From: Phorcus lineatus
Lineage: Eukaryota > Mollusca > Gastropoda > Trochida > Trochidae
NCBI GenBank assembly: GCA_921293015.1
Contig: OV121088.1
Coordinates: 18,389,645-18,453,644 of the forward strand
Direction: 5' to 3'
DNA: 64,000 bases
The notes under the pieces were generated by a model. The model did no database searches. It was given only the letters and a program-made list of their open reading frames with translations, and was not told the DNA's origin. Both the position numbers and the translations under genes were made by a program. Within the stretch, counting starts at the first letter, position 1. The number at the start of each line of letters is the position of its first letter. Below, piece after piece: positions 1-11,345 of this stretch.

Positions 1-1309
1 AGGCCAAATAGGCTTCATGTCGTGACTGTCAAAATTAATCAAACAGATGGTTTAACATTTAACAGTCGTTTTTAGTTAACTCGTGAATCATTTGGTTTTA
101 AACTCGCTATCCCTCTTTTTGTAGCAATGAAATCTTTTACTTGTTAATTGAAAATAGCACAGTTGGTCCCGAAGACTATTGACAGTCATTTGTGTAGAGA
201 GAAGTTTGGGGAGCATGCATCACTACCCGAAAAGGCACCTTGTCAGCAGAATGGGACTGTCCCCGATTAGGGGCACCTTGTCCAGCCAACTGCATATACC
301 AGCATAGATTAGCTCTCTACATGACGTTTTGACCAATCTGTTTTTTGAAATATAAAGAGATAAAGAAAGAATTATGTATTGTTTAAAACAAGTAAGTCTA
401 AATTACACGCCACTTATAATGTTCCAAAGTTTAAGGCTTTCCATTTTTATTGTTCTTCTGACGTCGCAGATGGCCACAAGGACTGTTCTTAACACATGAG
501 ACATGGCGGAACATCCTGTGTTTGAAACAGGCCCGCGTTTACTCATCTACCAACAACATGAAAGCTTCGTCAAATTAATTTTATTTAGTTATGGATTACC
601 CTGACATTTCCCAATAGTCACCAAAAAAAGAAAGAAGGAAAACTGATCTTAGGTATTAAGGAACTGATAGATGATCTTGATAATGAACATGTTTTGGCTT
701 ACCATAGAGAGTGAATATATTTTGTGGATTAGCCGTTATTCTTTTTATCTTGAAGAAAACTTGTAATGCATCATGCCATCTTTCCGACATTTCATTGATT
801 AAATTAGCTATTTTGATATCTGTAAAGTATGATTTTATGTGTCGTCATAAAACATCTTCAAGAAGTATATTGTTCTAAACCTTAAACTTCATAGATTAAC
901 GAGTGTTTCTGGCTTTAGGTTGTATTAATATTCACTGACAAAATACCCCCTGGCCATTATTGTGACATAAACTGATTTAATCTTCCTCAAAATGTTCTTT
1001 TACCTTTTTTGAGACAGCGCAATAATTACAAATATTAACCGTTGTGATTTTGTTCATCAACAACTAACGCCAGCAATTTGTGTCTATAAACGCAGGTGTT
1101 TGGTAAACTTAATTACACAAAGCCAAAAAAGCGATTCATTTTCTTCTTTTTTTTTACACTGTAATGCAATAGAAATCGAAATCTGGATGAACTGACGCAA
1201 TTTTTTTAGTCATCTTTCATTAGTCTAATTAGTTATAACAACTGAAGCATGTGACTACATATTTATATACCAATATGGAGAAATTTTGAAAAACAATTTT
1301 AATGGACAG
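1..1309. other. No supported feature
   Basis: AT-rich sequence with frequent stops on both strands. I see no repeat structure, RNA gene or recognisable coding block. Confidence 0.5.
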
Positions 1310-1788
1310 TGGGGAAACTTACAGTCTGAATAAAATCGACCGTGTTCCGAGGAATAAAAGTTTCAAAATATTGACTCTATCGAGATTCGAACTCTTTCTG
1401 TCTAGGCTATTCTCTCCACTAGGTCTGACCGCATCCTACTGTAGCGCACGTTCTTACGTAAACTAAGCTAACCAATCACAATGCGTGCGGCAAAAGCATT
1501 CGGTATCAGTAGCTAGGGGCAAGTAACTCCCATTTACCATTCGTTAACCTTGTTCGCCGCTATCTTTATTTTAAACGCGATAACATCGATGTTGTGATTG
1601 GTTCGCTATTGACTAGGTTTTGTCTGCGCTAAACTGGTGTCGGCACGTGCGAGCAGTGAGGCTGCCTTCAGACCGATGTGGAGAGGATAGCCTAGACAGA
1701 AAGAGTTCGAATCTTGATAGAGTCAATGTTTTGAAACTTTTATTCCTCGGAACACGGTCGATTTTAATCAGACTGGGGAAACTTACAG
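1310..1788. mobile_element. Foldback (MITE-like) element with long inverted ends and 15-bp target duplication
   Basis: A 448-bp element (1325-1772) whose first ~110 bp (1325-1434) are repeated in inverted orientation at 1662-1772. Both ends start TCTGA(A/T)TAAAATCGACCG when read inward. The inverted pairing continues inside: AACCAATCACA near 1470 mirrors TGTGATTGGTT near 1593. It is flanked on both sides by the same 15-bp direct repeat, TGGGGAAACTTACAG (1310-1324 and 1774-1788). One extra C lies between the right end and the right copy. There is no transposase inside, so the element is non-autonomous. The short open frame on the minus strand here runs through the inverted end and is not a gene. 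Long TIRs are typical of DNA transposons, but a 15-bp duplication is longer than most superfamilies make, so the class is open. Confidence 0.85.
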
Positions 1789-2985
1789 CCAGGTTATAAA
1801 CCTTTTGCATTGAATTCGTGCTAAGTAGAAGTCTTTCACAGCAACAATCAATGGAGTTTATTTTCTGTAAATGTATCAGTCAGACAAAACACGCTTTTGG
1901 CACACCAGGAATTATTCTCTTTAATTTCAGGCAACAAATGACATATTTACATGTAGCTAGAGGGAACCTTTTCAGATTGACGTTTGTCTTTATCTACATG
2001 CACAGACATGAACAGCCTGTTTCACGCACTAGTACATCAGAAACTTTCCTTTGAAAATTGCTATTCGTACTAAGATAACAGTCATCAATAAAGCAAGCTC
2101 AACTGTGAGAATATGTTTTCTCTTACGAAACCGATAAAGAAACGTTTTCATGGCAGTCTATGGAATAGCAGTTGATTTGAGCGTAAAGATGACATCGTCA
2201 TTGGTTAACGGATAGTCGCGTGCCAAGTCATATTTTGCAGGAATCGTCGAGATTGGTTAAATCGTAATTACTGAATAAACTGTAGTATTCATTTGGGTTC
2301 TTAGAATTACACTCAATATTTGTTACCAGCGAATCATTGTTTAAAACTCATTGTTAGAGCTAGGAATTCATAACATTTATATACTCGTACCCACTCGGTT
2401 ATCATTCCCAAAAGGCGAGAATATATTTGGGCTACACTCGACCCTTTCTCGTTCAAACTAACTGTAATGTTTATCGATCTGAATTCTGTCATTACACCAA
2501 TATCGCAAGGCCAAACATCGGCCAAGTTTAAAAGATCTCGCTGAACTGACTTGGCGAGTCACTCTAATGTTTTTGGCCGTTCTGGTCGGCTACGAGGTAA
2601 AACCGTATGTTAAGATATCTCCCGGTCAATAGCGAGAAGATATGGTGGCAGTATTAACTCAATGAATATATAAGTAGCGCGTAATCATGTTTGTCAAAAT
2701 GTCCCTGTGATTGAGGCTTTGTAACATTTTTTTTTTAGATATTCCTTCACGTTTCATAAGTTTTCGACACGGGGAACGGTAGCTCTTACGAAACCCAACA
2801 GAGACATCTCACATATCAGATAGTTCGCTACGTCATTAGATTGCAAACGCTGTCGGTTTGTTGTAACTTAAGGACAGTACCTGGCCACAGGTCACCGGAA
2901 AACCCAAAGCTGAATGCCCGAAATCTAAATGAAAATTATATAGCAAGGTATATTAATAAAATAGAGCTCACCAGGCTATCTATCA
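1789..2985. other. No supported feature
   Basis: Only short open frames are present, and none resembles a known domain. I see no obvious repeats. Confidence 0.45.
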
Positions 2986-3135
2986 TTTATTGTACAAATC
3001 TTCACAGGGTCAGCATTTAGGGGGGCCCATACTCACAAACTCTATAAATCATAATCCCCGTCAGCTAAGACGACTGAACTCAAGGTTTCAGCTTACTAGA
3101 ACACGTAGAAAACACGTGGAAAAGATTTCTTGATA
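2986..3135 (+). repeat. Fragment of a dispersed repeat also present at 4.5-4.9, 49.9 and 51.2 kb
   Basis: The run AATCCCCGTCAGCTAAG followed by CAAGGTTTCAGCTTACTAG matches the block at 4615-4665 (AATCTCCATCAGCTAAGG, then GGCTTCAGCTTTCTAG). It also matches the reverse complement of 49960-50000. This is an old, partial copy with no coding content. Confidence 0.6.
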
Positions 3136-4159
3136 ATTGTTTCGCCATATTAAAGGTATCGGATGAAATTCTGCAAAAATTTCACAGCATTCTAAACTTT
3201 CCAGATCCTTTTCTTTCATAACCATGGAAAAAAGTTAATGTGAACTGAATTTCCTGGATGTAAAAGTCAAACTAAATTCTGAAGGCAATATACACGGATA
3301 TATCTTACAACAGTATTGATACCATCAAATATTTGGATTTAAGATCATGCCATCTCAGACACACAAAGTGCAATATCCCATACTCCTTAGCTAGAAGAAT
3401 TTGCATTATTGTTTCGGAAAAAGACATTAAAGAACGGCGTCTTTATGAATTAAAACTTTTTTTAATTAATCAAAACTATATTGTAGAGTTTATTAATAAT
3501 GGTGTAACTAGGGCACTTAGTCTTGATAGAAAAACCTCAGGGAATCAGCCAGTGATAGTACACGTAAGCCCTCTTCCTGAACAGGTATTAACGCAAACGT
3601 TTCTATCTTAGGAACCAGTCAAATTGAACATGCAGATATATAAGAGTTGCCTCCCATTAATTACAACGTTTATACAAAATCACAATAATGCGCAACCTGT
3701 AAAATTGTGATTGAAATGTTTTCTGTGAAAAGAAGTATGTAAGTTAAATGATTTCATGTCATAGATGACAGGAAAGATATATCGGGAAAACAGAGCTAAC
3801 GTTAAAAAGAAGAATGAATCTTCATCGTTCACAAATTAAACAAAAGCATAATCGCATAATCCCTCTAAGTGCATATGTAGAAACATATGGAAAAAATAAC
3901 AGAAAAATACAGAAATCTAATATATGTAATAACATGCGCTGGTTGTTGCGAAGAGTATATTGGTCAAAGGGGGGATACATTAAGGGCGAGAATCCGAGCG
4001 CATAAACAACAGATTAAAACACCAAACAAAGATGTATACCCCTTAGCGCACATATAGATGAATGCGCAAAGAATTGCAATCCCCAGTTCACAATATATAT
4101 TTATGTGTGTGAGTGTGTGTGTGCGTATATATGAAATTAATTTTTCATGGTTTATGTGT
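3136..4159. other. No supported feature; short TG-rich microsatellite
   Basis: The 92-codon frame at 3333-3611 has no recognisable motif. A TG-rich simple repeat lies at about 4101-4127. Confidence 0.4.
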
Positions 4160-4290
4160 AAAATATTCTTAATAATAAAAGATCGAAGATGAATCTTTGC
4201 ATATAAGTTCATTACCGACCGGTTGCACACAAATGTGAACATCAGGGTAGTATACATGTTGTTGCAAAGTATGTAGCGTTAATAATGGAA
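4160..4290 (-). ncRNA. Dispersed repeat carrying a degenerate type-I hammerhead-ribozyme-like motif (copy 1)
   Basis: On the minus strand, CTGATGT (4239-4245) resembles the hammerhead core box CUGANGA. It is followed by a possible stem II (TCAC...GTG). GCA then stands where GAA is expected (4224-4226), then ACC/GGT (4218-4223), a C at the expected cleavage position (4217), then GGTAAT (4211-4216). GGTAAT can pair with ACTACC just upstream of the core (4246-4251) to make stem I. The damaged core boxes (GAT and GCA) suggest it is inactive. A related copy lies at 34808-34932. Hammerheads of this layout are known from Penelope-like elements and animal retrozymes. The family assignment is inferred. 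Confidence 0.5.
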
Positions 4291-4359
4291 AGGGACGCAA
4301 TTCATGTTATTTGCATACCACTTTAACATAAACAGTACATGCGACGTCAAAGTGTCACT

Positions 4360-5810
4360 GTTTTAGCCATGTTTCCATCCATTTATCATTCATTTTCAGG
4401 TCTAACCCTTAAAAGGCACATTTGATAATCATGACTGAATATGTGTATGAAGTTTCGTAAAGCTAGCATGTTTAGTTTAGGAGAAATGCTCCGCACAAAG
4501 TTCTGAGGGTCAGGCGGACGGAAAGTCAGAGAGAGGGGTGTAAATATAGATTTTAGGGCATGGCATCACTGACCTGTACTAGGGGTCACTTGGTCACCAA
4601 ATCTGTAAATTAGAATCTCCATCAGCTAAGGAGTATGTACACGAGGCTTCAGCTTTCTAGTCCCTTGCTACTGGAGAAGAAGATTAAAATAGGTTTTAGG
4701 GCGTTGCCCTTGTGGCCTTTTTTGGAGTCACAGACTGACCAAATCTATAAATTAAGAAACTCTTTAGTCAAGGAGTCTTTGCACAAGATTTCCGATTTGC
4801 TGAGGTTTACAGACGGATGGACAGACGGACGCCGGCAGAATGACATGCCATAAGCCCATTGGGCCTTTCAGGCCAGATAAGATATTTTTAACTAATTCTA
4901 CATGCTGTTTTAATGAGATTAGCGGGCTATTATTAACCGAAAATTGGTGACACAACTGAAAACAGACTATCGTGTGAATTATGATTGTTTATTATCTTTT
5001 ACTGTTTCCATTGGGTGGTTATCATGTATAGTATAAGGGATATGTTCGAGACGACATAACATCCTTAAAGTAATTATGTAAGTCATGTTTTCACTGAAAC
5101 CACACAAAACTTCATTCTTTGTTTTCATTCTCAAAAGTAACTGAAGGGGATGGCGTTTGATGTGTGTCAAGTTTGGTGTAGATGTCTCGTGCAGTTTGAG
5201 TTTGATATGCTCCAACCAAATGTCTCTGTCATGTTGTCTCTCTTCTAGCCACGTTTCAATGGAGAGCCCAAAAGATGAAAGTCAAATATAAATCGTACCC
5301 TTAAAAGGCGTCTGGTTTAAAGGGGATTGTGGTTGACAAATGTGTTGAGTTTGATGTAGCTCTCATATACAGTAAAAGAGATATGCTCCATATATAATGA
5401 CTTTCATAGAAAAATAATAAAGTTCATGTGTAAGCCTAACACTTCAAAAGCACATTTAGGGATCGTGGTTAATATGTGTATCAACACTCATGTAAAGTTT
5501 TGGAAATATACTCCAGACAAATGATTCTGCCATATAGTAAATGTTTCATTCATGTTTCCATGGAAACATCAAAACTTAGAATTCATTTGCAGGTCTTACC
5601 CTTATAAAGCACAACATGACATGATAAGGGACCGCTAAAAGTAAAATTTATTTGCAGGTCTAACTCTCAAAAGGCACGTCTTGGGATCATGACTGATATA
5701 TGTGTAGTATAAGTTTGGTGAAGCTAGTATGTATAGTTAAGGAGAAATGCTCCGGACAAAGTTTTAGCGTCAGTTCACACATACGGGTCAGTTTGATGTC
5801 ATTCACATTA
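4360..5810 (+). repeat. Degenerate tandem-repeat-cored element (pearl/Helentron-like)
   Basis: Recurring blocks 125-180 bp apart contain CCCTTAAAAGGC (about 4409, 5300; variants at 5441, 5598, 5667), then AAGTTT(C/G)GT(A/G)AAGCTAG, then GA(A/T)ATGCTCC (about 4486, 5204, 5381, 5505, 5743). Several blocks contain or flank a TTTCCATGGAAA-type palindrome (5547, and variants near 4370 and 5255). The same palindrome sits in the 152-bp repeats at 60.6 kb. The layout of tandem central units carrying 'AGTTTGGTGAAGCTAG' text resembles non-autonomous pearl/Helentron elements of molluscs. There are no protein-coding domains. The class is inferred. Confidence 0.5.
4495..4885 (+). repeat. Dispersed repeat, two ~143-bp units, ending in GGACGG-rich motif
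   Basis: Two tandem units begin at about 4549 (GATTTTAGGGCATGGC) and 4692 (GTTTTAGGGCGTTGCC). Each continues with TCAC..., ACCAAATCT(G/A)TAAATTA, then an AAGGAGT(A/C)T...CA..AAG.TTC(A/C)G stretch. The block ends with GACGGATGGACAGACGGACG and GCCCATTGGGCCTTTCAGGCC. Related pieces occur at 2986-3135 (plus), 49878-50010 (minus) and 51145-51270 (minus, the GGACGG end only). It lies inside the larger degenerate array and may be part of it or nested in it. Confidence 0.55.
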
Positions 5811-7390
5811 ATTTTGGCATTTCGGGATGGATATGTGAGATGTTATGAATGAAAGCCACCATCATTGGTGTTCTGACACGTATTAAAGTCAATTAAAATA
5901 CAATGGAAATCATGTTTTGTTGCTTTTAAAAATGTATGGAAAATCATCAATTCGATATGAAAATGAAAGGGATTTTCATGAATCATAGATTTATTGTTTC
6001 TTTTAACAAATGAAACTGCATGTATATGTTTGACACATATCCTACTCTAAAGACATAAATATAACAGCCCTATAACGTATGAACATACGTAATGTGATCA
6101 AATAATTTCATCATCTGAAGAGATAGAATAGAATATCCTAGAACATTCAGTACCGATGTCACACTTCCAAAGCCTTGTGTAATTTGACAGTGATTTAACA
6201 TTACCAACATAAACGGAGAAACACAATGAGTAATTTAGATTTGTTTGATATCACGTCAGTTGGTTAGAGCATTTCAAAACTGGATGGTGAACAGTATCAA
6301 TAAAGACAAGTCTCTGGGTTCTGCTACAAGTTCCTCTGCACTTTAAACCATCAATTTCTGTTTGTTTTCTGTTCTGTTTGAGAGACAGGCCATTTCATCA
6401 AATTATTTAACATCTGCGAAATTTCAATAAACTACCGTAATAAATTTAAAACCAACAAACAAATATTAGGTCTTTGTTAATTTTCAGCGAAAATATGTAT
6501 TGACATCAACATTTCTATTATTTCAAATCACCATATTGTCTTTTCCCAAATTGGAATTTTTGAAATTGATAAATGATCCTTGTTCTTAAACTTGACGAGG
6601 TGGAAAATGATTGAATTATGAAATTCTGCCTTTACTGATTTCGTCAGTTATGGATATCTATTAATTGGGAAAGCTATGCGATATTAAGCTGTCACCAGCT
6701 GTATCTGTTTTCTCATTCTTCATTATTTTCATTACATGATCAATCAAACATATTACATGAGACGGGTCATTCAGACCTAGCTCGAGCTAGTATCTTGTCT
6801 GACCTTTTCGCATGGACCTCGAAGTACACGTACATTTACTCTATAGGCAATCATCAAAGTTGTGTTATTTATCAAAACTAGTCTAATAAACATCTGTCAT
6901 CATATGCGTAAAGTGCTGCAACATCCAGTGATGCATTTCATCTTAATTGTGTATCACTTACAGCGTGACACAAAAAGCTTAGATATATTTATAAAAATAG
7001 CATTAAATAACTTCCATATGTAATTCAGTGTGCGTTCATTCCCGTATTTCTTGCATCGGGCCCTATATTTTGTGCTTTACGTGCCAGCTCTTGAATGCAG
7101 CTCTCAGCTTCAAGGCGCTCTCCTCTCTGCCGGAAATGGACAATCACTTAAGCTCCATTATCGGAAATTTAACTTTTGTTTTAAGTGTTACAATTACCGG
7201 ATTCAGTCGCATTGTAGCACTTCCTATTTTTAAAGATATTTTAACTTTAAAGTAATTTATTGTATTCCATTTCATGCCGTTAAGAATTAATATGTCATTT
7301 ACGTAACGTGAACATTCCGTTGCTCTTTAAATATTGATCCATATATTTTAAGTTTTGAATGGTAAGTAGTGCAGTTGGCAAGTAGATTCA
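5811..7390. other. No supported feature
   Basis: The two overlapping frames near 7028-7255 show no known motif and no good start context. I see no repeats. Confidence 0.45.
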
Positions 7391-8911
7391 CAGGATGATG
7401 TACAGGTTGATGTACAGGTTGATGTACCGGACGATGTACAAGATGATGTTCAAGAGAATGTAAAGGTTGATGTACAGGATGATTTACAAGATAATGTAAA
7501 CGTTTATGTACAGGATGATGTACATGAGGCTGAGCGGGATGATGTACAGGATGATGTACAGAATAGTGTACAGGATGATGTACAGAATAGTGTACAGGAT
7601 AATGTACAGGATGGTATACAGGATAATGTGCAGGATGATGTACAAGAGAATATACAGTTTGATGTACAGAATGATATACAGGTTGATAAACGGGTTGATG
7701 TACAGGATGATGTACAGGATGATGTACGGGATGATGTTCAAGAGAATGTACAGGATGGTGTATAGGTTGATGTACAGGATGATGTACATGATGATATACA
7801 GGATGATGTACAAAATAGTGTACAGGAGGATGTTCAGGATGATGTACAAAGGATGTACAATATAATGTAAAGGTTGATGTACAGGAAGATGAACAGATTG
7901 ATGTACAGGTTGATGTACAAGAGAATGTAAAGGTTGATGTACAAGAGGATCTAAAAGAGCATATTGTACAGGACGATGTACAGAATAGTGCACAGGATGA
8001 TGTTCATAAAAATGTAAAGGTTGATGAACGGGATGATTTACAAAAGAATGTAAAGCGTTGATGTACAGAATGAAGTACAAGAAGGTGTACAAGACGATGT
8101 AGAAGAGGATGGGCAGGATAGTGTACAGGATGATGTACAAGAGAATGTACAGGAAGATGTACAGGTTGATGTACAGGATGATATACAGTTTGATGTACAT
8201 GATGATGTACAAGAGGATGTACAGGAAGATGTACAGGTTGATGTACAGGAGGATGTACAGGAGGATGTACAGGAAGATGTACAAGTTGATGTACAGGAAG
8301 ATGTACAGGATGATGTACAGGTTGATTTACAGGATGATGTACAGGATGATATACATGATCATGTAAATGATTATGTACAGAATAGTGATGATGAACAGGA
8401 TGATGTTCAAGAGGATGTAAAGGTTGATGTACAGGAAGATGAACAGATTGATGTACTGGATGATATTCAAAAGGATGTACAATTTGATGTATAAGAGAAT
8501 TTAAAGGTTGATGTACAGGTTGATGTACAAGAGGATGTAAAGGTTGATGTATCGGATGATGTTCAAGAGGATGTACATGTTGATGTACAAGAGAATGTAG
8601 AGGTTGATGTACAGTATGATTTAAAAAAGGATTTAAAGGTTGATGTACAGGATAATGTACAGGATGATGTACAGAATAGTGCAAAGGAGGATGAAAAGGT
8701 TGATATACAGGATGATGTACAAGAGGATGTACAGGTCGATGTACAAGAGGCTAGACAGGATAGTGTACAGAAAGATGTACATGATGATGTACAAGAGGAT
8801 GTACAGGATGGTGTACAAGAGATTGTACAGGATGATGTACAGGTTGATTTACAGGATGATATACAGGATTGTGTACAGAATAGTGTACAGGATGATGTAC
8901 AAGAGAATGTG
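7391..8911. repeat. Minisatellite: about 127 copies of a 12-bp unit (GATGTACAGGWK)
   Basis: The array is built of GATGTACAGG followed by AT, TT, AA or AG, with variants such as GATGTTCAAGAG and AATGTAAAGGTT. Because 12 is a multiple of three, most frames stay open on both strands. This produces artefact 'proteins' of 266, 226, 119 and 117 residues with MYRM, LYII, VHHP or CTSS repeats. A few units are 11 or 13 bp long and break frames (for example near 7848). A 35-bp variant string starting AGGTTGATGTACAGGAAG occurs at 7871 and again at 8421, hinting at a ~550-bp duplication inside the array. No flanking exon, signal peptide or splice evidence supports a gene. Confidence 0.95.
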
Positions 8912-10300
8912 ATCATTGGTAATACGATATTGCCAAAATGCTAAGTATGATTGGTTGAAAGTTCCTTTGAAAATTCCAAGTGTAATATAGAGAGAAGTCC
9001 AACTGTTAAGATGGTTGAAGGCTTTGGCCTCCAACCAATGATAAGCAGGGAAGTCGGGTTGAAAGTTTACCTAAAATTGCAGTTGCGAAGTCCCCATTGA
9101 AAATATATTTTTTAAACTCAAATATGTGTTTTTCGCAAAAAAGACATCCAACAAATCACAGTTTCACGTTTTACACACATTAAAATTAAGCACAAGGAAA
9201 CATATTTCATTATATTTTGAATTCACTTTTTACACATAGTTAACCAATTTGGTTTCTCGGAGATAAATAACCGAAACTGATTTAGTTTTGCTTGAAAGAC
9301 GTGTTTTTTCTTCTCCAAGAGAGCTGTAGCATCTAACTTAAATGGATTGCAAATAGAATTCGGCATAAAAATTACATCAGTCTCACATTCATTTACATTT
9401 GATCGAGGGCAATTTTACTCAAACTGAATCAAAATGTAAAGATTTATTTAGTGATAAGATACCTTTCAATGTAAATGTAAATCTTAAAAGAGTTTGGCAA
9501 GTAAGATAAGGTAAAGTATAGGAAGATCAGCCCTAGAAGGATCCTAGATAACAACCTTTTAGTTAATTGTAAAGCTCGATTCTGCATTGTAGTGGCAATT
9601 GTAACAACCTAGACTAGGACTCCAACTATTCAACCATGATTAGTGTTTGTAATTCAGCGAATGATTATGCAATACAAATGATGTTTTAGCTTGTCAATGC
9701 TCATTTACAAAATATATATAATGAATCAAAGACTTCTTAAATGTTACCTTTGATATGTGGTTCAATAGTCATATGTTTTTTGTCTTGTGAATATGACAAA
9801 CCAAACGCAGACTTAGATTCTGATAACCTTTGATATTGATATGACGTGCAAGCAAAACGTATGAGGCTTGGGATACAACTCTGTCAAGTTAGTAAGCGTC
9901 TAATACGTAATAGTTCGGATTGTTTACAGTGGATACCATTTCTAAATGAACATTCATGTAGACCTCCGACATTATCTGTGAAAGACGTAAACTATTAATA
10001 CAAGAAAGTAGCTTAATCATAAGGATATCGCACATTTGAGGTCATTTGCCGCTTTTTGCTGCCATATTTTGAAGAAACAATCATGTAATATTATTAAAAA
10101 CATTGTGTTGCATAACAGCATTGAACTCGCATTTCTTTGTTCACAGTACACATTCGGGAGTTGATCTAATAATGCTTTAACGTAGACATTTTACTACAAT
10201 GCATAATGTCATGTTCTTGTCAGTACTAGGTGTCAGGTTTGTAGTATTTGTAGTAATAATAGCACGAGTCGAAAATAGTAATTTACATTGTGCTATCAAA
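8912..10300. other. No supported feature
   Basis: AT-rich sequence with dense stops. I see no repeat or motif apart from dispersed A/T runs. Confidence 0.45.
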
Positions 10301-10370
10301 GTAGACGTAGTGCCACTGACTTAGTCGAAGTCGACTCAGTACCACTAAGTATCATTAATTCAGTCAACAG
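10301..10370 (+). repeat. Flank motif shared with 15.6 kb (GTCRAAGTYGACTCAGTA)
   Basis: GTCGAAGTCGACTCAGTACC followed by TATCATTAATTCAGTCAAC precedes the 62-bp satellite. A similar string, GTCAAAGTTGACTCAGTATC followed by TACAATTATGGTTCAATTAA, follows the second satellite at about 15632-15690 in the same orientation. This suggests the two arrays belong to one repeat landscape. Confidence 0.45.
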
Positions 10371-11345
10371 ACTTTAATTAACATCAACCACAACTGCAAG
10401 AATACTACAATTGTTTTCTTTTTATAGCAATCACTTCAATCAATATCTATCACAACTGCAAGTATATTACGTAAATCTTCTTTGTATAGCACTCACATTA
10501 ATCAACATCAAACACAACTGCAAGTATTTTACAATTGTCTTCTTTGTAGACCAATCACTTTATTTAACATTAATCACAACTGCAAGTATATTACAATTGT
10601 CTTCCTTGTAGAGCAATCACTTTAATTAACATCAATCACAACTGCAAGTATATTACGTAAATCTTCTTTGTAAAACACTCACTTTAATCAGCATCAAACA
10701 CAACTGCAAGTATATTACAATTGTCTTCTTTGTAGACCAATCACTTTAATTAACATCAATCACAACTGCAAGTATATTACGTTAATCTTCTTTGTAAAAC
10801 ACTCACTTTAATCAACATCAAACACAACTGCAAGTATATTACAATTGACTTCTTTGTAGACCAATCACTTTAATTAACATCAATTACAACTGCAAGTATA
10901 TTACAATTGTCTTATTTGTAAATTCAATCTCTTTGATTAACATCAATCACAACTGCAAGTATATTACGTAAATCTTCTTTGTAAAACACTCACTTTAATT
11001 AACATTAATCACAACTGCAAGTGTAATACGTGAGTTTGCTTTGTATACCAATCAAAGTAATTATCATCAATCAACACTTCAAGAATTTTACGTGAATTTG
11101 CTTTGTAAAACAGTCAATTTAATCAACACCATCGTAAATCTACTTTGGAAAGGAATCTTTAAATGAACATCAATCACAACTGAAAGTATATGTGAATCTT
11201 GTATAAAAATCACTTTATTTAACATCACTAAAAACTTTGCTTTGCATAACAATTAATTCCATCATCACCAATTAAAACAACACATGTATTACGTGAATCT
11301 GCTATTTGTAACAATCACTTTACGTAACACCATTCACAAATTCAA
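10371..11345 (+). repeat. 62-bp satellite, about 15 units of two alternating subtypes
   Basis: Each unit reads roughly ACTTTAATTAACATCAATCA, then CAACTGCAAGTATATTAC, then a subtype-specific segment. Subtype A has AATTGTCTTCTTTGTAGACC and subtype B has GTAAATCTTCTTTGTAAAAC. The first ten units run A-B-A-A-B-A-B-A-A-B, which is two copies of a five-unit block. Units decay towards the right end, with the last recognisable one near 11340. A single unit piece with CACAACTGCAAGTATACTAC reappears at about 14836, beside the second array. It is not CRISPR-like because there are no unique spacers. Confidence 0.93.

Noticed and set aside
1613-1810. Minus-strand 65-codon frame
   Set aside because: Runs through the inverted end of the foldback element.
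7484-8684. Long open frames (266, 226 residues) as a repetitive secreted or structural protein
   Set aside because: They follow from a 12-bp unit, are open on both strands at once, shift frame at 11- and 13-bp units, and lack flanking exons or a signal peptide.
10371-11000. Fibonacci-like order of satellite subtypes
   Set aside because: A-B-A-A-B-A-B-A-A-B is explained more simply as one five-unit block duplicated.
10371-11345. CRISPR array
   Set aside because: Units are contiguous and alike along their whole 62 bp; there are no unique spacers and the genome is eukaryotic.
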